The notes beneath the pieces were generated by a model. The model saw nothing but the letters and a program-made list of their open reading frames with translations. It made no database searches and was not told the DNA's origin. From an uncultured cyanobacterium (GTDB lineage: Bacteria; Cyanobacteriota; Vampirovibrionia; Gastranaerophilales; Gastranaerophilaceae): a stretch of DNA of 52,142 nt. How positions within the stretch are numbered: position 1 is the first letter of the stretch; every line of letters starts with the position of its first letter. The translations under genes were made by a program, and so were the position numbers. The stretch spans positions 1-52,142 of the forward strand of contig CABUXT010000013.1 of assembly GCA_902495705.1 (NCBI GenBank), read 5' to 3'. Shown here piece by piece: positions 49,752 to 52,142 of this stretch.

Positions 49752-50357
49752 ATGAGGCAAAAATTTTTATATTTTGTTTTTTTATTACTATTATCAGGTA
49801 TGCTCAGTAAGGCATACGCGCAGACCGTCGAGGTTCGTGCTCTTGATAGTTTTTCAACGGCAAAACCGCCAAAGTCTGTATCTGTACAACTTCTTGAACC
49901 TCTTGTTCTGACGGATTCACTAACGCTTAGTATAGGCGATACAATGACAGGAGACTTGTTTGATGTTGTCAGCCCAAAAAGATTAAAACGTGATGCAGGT
50001 TTTTCGTTCTGCTTAAAGTCTTATAAAGATTCGGAAGGAAAATTGCATACGGTAAATTCGTACATTGTAGCATCTTATTCAAAACCAATAGATAAAGGCA
50101 ACCTTGCAAAAAATGCAGCACTAGGTGTCGGTAGTTTCTTTGTAAAAGGCTTGTCCGTCGGAGTTGCGGCAGTATCAGGAGCAGTTAAAAATGAAGAAGG
50201 CAATCGTGTAAAATCTTCGGCGGTGTCTGCTTATGAATCTTCTCCGTTATCGTTGGTAGAAAAAGGTGAAGACTTAAATATTGAAGAAAATATGCACTTT
50301 TTCTTAAAATTTAAAGAAAAAAGTGATAAAATAAAAAATGTAGAATCTCAAAAATAA
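49752..50357 (+). CDS. Exported protein, paralog of the 50392 gene
   Basis: A 201-aa protein with signal peptide 1-23 (GMLSKAYAQT). The mature start VEVRALDSFSTAKPPKSVSVQ parallels the next gene (VQVTALEDFQTTNPPQVLHVQ). Next come a strand-rich part (LTLSIGDTMTGDLFDVVSPK) and a second half absent from the neighbour: a Gly/Val/Ala-rich hydrophobic region (~115-145) and a polar C-terminus. Location: periplasm or surface. The neighbour starts 34 bases downstream, likely the same operon. Family unknown. Confidence 0.65.
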   Translation: MRQKFLYFVFLLLLSGMLSKAYAQTVEVRALDSFSTAKPPKSVSVQLLEPLVLTDSLTLSIGDTMTGDLFDVVSPKRLKRDAGFSFCLKSYKDSEGKLHTVNSYIVASYSKPIDKGNLAKNAALGVGSFFVKGLSVGVAAVSGAVKNEEGNRVKSSAVSAYESSPLSLVEKGEDLNIEENMHFFLKFKEKSDKIKNVESQK

Positions 50358-50391
50358 GAATAAAATCATATAGAAAAGGAGTAAAGTCAAA

Positions 50392-50799
50392 ATGAAAAAG
50401 TTATTTATGTTGTTTGCAGCATTTGTTCTTTCTTTAGGAATGGCACAAGCAAAAACTGTTCAAGTTACAGCGTTAGAAGATTTTCAAACTACTAATCCGC
50501 CACAAGTTTTGCATGTACAAATGAATGCTAACACAAGATTGGATTACGATTTAATGTTGTTCCAAGGCTTCCAAGTTACAGGTAAAGTTGTTCCACAACC
50601 AAACGGTGGGTTTGTATTCGTTCCAGTTAGTTATGTAAACTACCAAGAAGAAAGCCTTCCAGTAACAAAAGAATTTCCTGCAGTATTCAAAGGTAAAGCA
50701 GGTTTGATTCGTCAAAACCAACCATTCTCATTGGTTTTCCCTAACAACGGACCTGATACATTCCAATACTATGTTCCAAGTGTAAGTGATATGAACTAA
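50392..50799 (+). CDS. Small exported protein, paralog of the 49752 gene
   Basis: A 135-aa protein with signal peptide 1-20 (LSLGMAQAKT). The mature domain has VQVTALEDFQTTNPP, then a strand-rich stretch (LDYDLMLFQGFQVTGKVVPQ, GGFVFVPVSYVNYQEE) resembling the first half of the 49752 protein. It has normal coding composition and AAAAGGAG upstream. A strong hairpin follows at 50856. Codons appear slightly more optimised (many CCA, ACA, CAA), which could reflect high expression. Function unknown. Confidence 0.65.
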   Translation: MKKLFMLFAAFVLSLGMAQAKTVQVTALEDFQTTNPPQVLHVQMNANTRLDYDLMLFQGFQVTGKVVPQPNGGFVFVPVSYVNYQEESLPVTKEFPAVFKGKAGLIRQNQPFSLVFPNNGPDTFQYYVPSVSDMN

Positions 50800-50855
50800 T
50801 TCTTTGGAACTTGTAAAATTCTGAAAATCAACGTTGTTGAAGAAAAAGATTAGAA

Positions 50856-50880
50856 GTCGAGGCATCAAAGATGCCTCGAC
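50856..50880 (+). terminator. Hairpin after the 50392 gene
   Basis: GTCGAGGCATC and GATGCCTCGAC form a perfect 11-bp stem with a 3-nt loop. The following bases are only mildly T-rich, so it may be a repeat or a terminator. Confidence 0.6.
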
Positions 50881-50933
50881 CTCTGTTTGTCCCCTTACTT
50901 ATCAAATTAAATTTGCTAAGTTAGAGATTCTGA

Positions 50934-50993
50934 ATAGCAAGAAATTTATGTGTTCGTATACTCACACAAAATTTCTAAGCTTTCAGAATGACA
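50934..50993 (-). repeat. Hairpin repeat, copy C
   Basis: Same family as copies A and B: GAGATTCTGAA, inner AGAAATTT/AAATTTCT arms, TTTCAGAATGACA. The internal part is a few bases shorter. Confidence 0.75.
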
Positions 50994-51095
50994 TTGTACT
51001 TCTATCATGCTGAACTGACTCGAATATGAGTTGAGATGAAATCGAAACGTAATATTCTGTTCCTACTCAGGTTTTCGGAATCCTTTCAATTTTAA

Positions 51096-51168
51096 GGTGG
51101 GCTAGTGAGCCCACCCTACTTTTTAATTTAACATATCAGTCTATGTCATTCTGAACTCGATTCAGAAT
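51096..51168. repeat. GGTGGGCT hairpin and palindromic repeat unit (T-A form)
   Basis: GGTGGGCT/AGCCCACC (51096-51115) is a GC-rich hairpin. ATTCTGAActcgaTTCAGAAT (51148-51168) is a solo copy of the MITE-like end. With copy C they explain most of the 50800-51281 gap; a further diverged GCTGAACT-type remnant lies near 51009. Confidence 0.6.
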
Positions 51169-51241
51169 CTTTTCTATTTAATACCTTAGCAAGATGTTAG
51201 CTTTGATAAATTTCTATACCTTTCCACAAATTCATCCTTTA

Positions 51242-51250
51242 TGCTATAAT
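51242..51250 (+). promoter_or_regulatory. Extended -10 promoter of the DedA gene
   Basis: TGcTATAAT (51242-51250), with a poor -35 (TTCCAC at 51222). The ATG at 51282 has AGGGAGAG before it, so this gene has a normal leader. Confidence 0.5.
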
Positions 51251-51281
51251 CAGCACAGAAAAAGATTAGGGAGAGAAATTT

Positions 51282-51902
51282 ATGTTAGATAGTATATTAG
51301 CAGGGTTGGTTGTGTGGATTGAAGGTGTTATTTCTGTAATGGGTCCAGCAGGTATCGCATTGTTAATGGCGATTGAATCATGTAATATTCCGTTACCATC
51401 TGAGGCCGTTTTGCCATTTGCAGGATTTTTGGTAAGTAAAGGTGTGTTGAATTTCCACATGGCAGCTATTGCAGGTGCTGTTGGTTGTGTGTTAGGGTCT
51501 GTACCATCTTATTATTTGGGCTACTTTGGCGGTAGAAAGTTTTTTGAAAAATACGGAAAATATTTGCTTGTCTCTAAAAAAGATTTGGATGAGGCTGACA
51601 AATGGGTTGATAAATATGGTGATTGGGCATTTTTCTTATGCAGAATGTTGCCTGTAATCAGGACATTTATTTCCCTTCCTGCAGGAATTTTGAAAGCAAG
51701 AAAAAGAACATTTTTCACTTTGACCTTTTTAGGGTCTTTGATTTGGAGTTACGTATTGGTTTACGTTGGCTTAAAGTTAGGAGAACATTTAGACAAGTTG
51801 AAATCAATTTGGCATAAGTTTGATGCTGTAATTATTGTTGCTTGCGTAATTCTTGGCGGAATTTATATTTGGAAACATGTTAAACATTTGAAAGAAGAGT
51901 AG
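51282..51902 (+). CDS. DedA-family membrane protein
   Basis: A 206-aa membrane protein. Re-entrant and membrane segments: GPAGIALLMAIESCNIPLPSE, then LPFAGFLVSKGVLNF, GSVPSYYLGYFGGRKFFEKYG, and FLCRMLPVIRTFISLPAGI, all typical of DedA/VTT proteins with conserved Glu, Pro and Arg residues. Members flip undecaprenyl phosphate or phospholipids. AGGGAGAG precedes the ATG. It stands alone between repeat arrays. Confidence 0.92.
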   Translation: MLDSILAGLVVWIEGVISVMGPAGIALLMAIESCNIPLPSEAVLPFAGFLVSKGVLNFHMAAIAGAVGCVLGSVPSYYLGYFGGRKFFEKYGKYLLVSKKDLDEADKWVDKYGDWAFFLCRMLPVIRTFISLPAGILKARKRTFFTLTFLGSLIWSYVLVYVGLKLGEHLDKLKSIWHKFDAVIIVACVILGGIYIWKHVKHLKEE

Positions 51903-51954
51903 TGATAGGGTGACTGAGCCCTCACTCGAAATTTCTATTTGGGCAAAATAGTCA

Positions 51955-52056
51955 ATGTCATTCCGAACTTGTTTCGGAATCCTTTCAAAAATTAAGATTT
52001 ATAAATAATAACAGTTGCTAAATTATTAATTGGAAAAGACCCTGAAACAGTCTTGG
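51955..52056. mobile_element. MITE-like element, second copy, right end degraded
   Basis: The left end ATGTCATTCCGAA with palindrome ATTCCGAA/TTCGGAAT (51960-51980) and the core TTGCTAAATTATTAATTGG (from 52015) match the 31123 copy. The right end begins AAAAGACCCTGAA, then departs from the expected TTCAGAATGACAT and runs into GC-rich sequence. Confidence 0.55.
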
Positions 52057-52142
52057 ATTATTGGCGGCTCGACCGGCTCAACGCAGCTCTCGCCAAGACG
52101 TGCTGGGTTCGCTACGCTCACACGGCGCACTTGCCAAAATCC
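52057..52142. other. GC-rich inverted-repeat segment, cut by the window edge
   Basis: Much richer in G and C than anything else here (GGCGGCTCGACCGGCTC, GGGTTCGCTACGCTCACACG). Its edges look complementary: GGATTATTGGC near 52054 and GCCAAAATCC at 52133-52142. No ORF is clear. It may be an inserted or dispersed element. Confidence 0.4.

Overview
The window looks like a chromosomal segment of a low-GC, Gram-negative, non-photosynthetic bacterium. The best fit is the gut lineage Gastranaerophilales (Melainabacteria/Vampirovibrionia, the non-photosynthetic sister group of Cyanobacteria). This is inferred from a combination of features: strong A/T codon bias; outer-membrane biology (LpxK, OmpH/Skp, two MCE/MlaD proteins, an Omp85-type two-partner transporter); a flagellar-type export block; a pseudopilin starting RAFTLAEVLITLG; a DUF512 radical SAM protein of the kind found in cyanobacteria and Firmicutes; and many lineage-type proteins with no recognisable domain. 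No 16S rRNA or ribosomal protein is present to confirm it.

Layout. 1-9124: the 3' end of one gene, tRNA-His with promoter and terminator, then an accessory stretch with effector-like proteins (an ADP-ribosyltransferase-like protein, a Cys-His-Asp protease-like protein, a phosphoribosyltransferase-motif protein, an HExxH metalloprotease-like protein) mixed with a metallophosphoesterase, a GT39-type glycosyltransferase and small secreted proteins. 9177-11613: PadR regulator plus DUF512 radical SAM protein, an XRE regulator, a 51-aa small ORF and yidD. 11647-17592: a minus-strand flagellar operon in the order fliE-fliF-(fliG position)-fliH-flhA. 17790-22377: an acyltransferase, then a minus-strand operon of a degenerate AICAR-transformylase-like protein, a dCMP-deaminase-family enzyme and an exported GH13 enzyme. 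22539-25919: five proteins of unknown function, several coiled-coil and one with a rod/hook-like N-terminal helix, here proposed as candidate clients of the export machine. 26169-30940: mlaD-lpxK, a pseudopilin, an XRE regulator, nth and an unknown protein.

30941-42532: a repeat-rich gap, OmpH/Skp, a TpsB-like transporter, bioD-bioA, a second MCE protein, folP, two unknown proteins, a YhcC-type radical SAM protein, a zinc-ribbon protein and obgE. 42533-46851: repeats and a minus-strand cluster of unknown proteins, including two tandem paralogs that share an N-terminal module and a promoter region but have unrelated C-termini. 46852-52142: uvrA, two tandem small secreted paralogs, a DedA protein and more repeats, ending in an unusually GC-rich inverted repeat cut by the window edge.

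How the parts relate. The housekeeping genes are dispersed, mostly in one- to three-gene units. Four themes stand out. (1) A flagellar export and basal-body block lacks a recognisable FliG torque domain and has no FliI nearby. (2) There are several candidate secreted proteins of unknown function. (3) A dispersed intergenic hairpin family shows paired base changes that preserve folding. (4) Several genes have a -10 box only 5-7 nt before the ATG and no Shine-Dalgarno, suggesting leaderless mRNAs. All functional calls come from reading motifs by eye; no database search was run.
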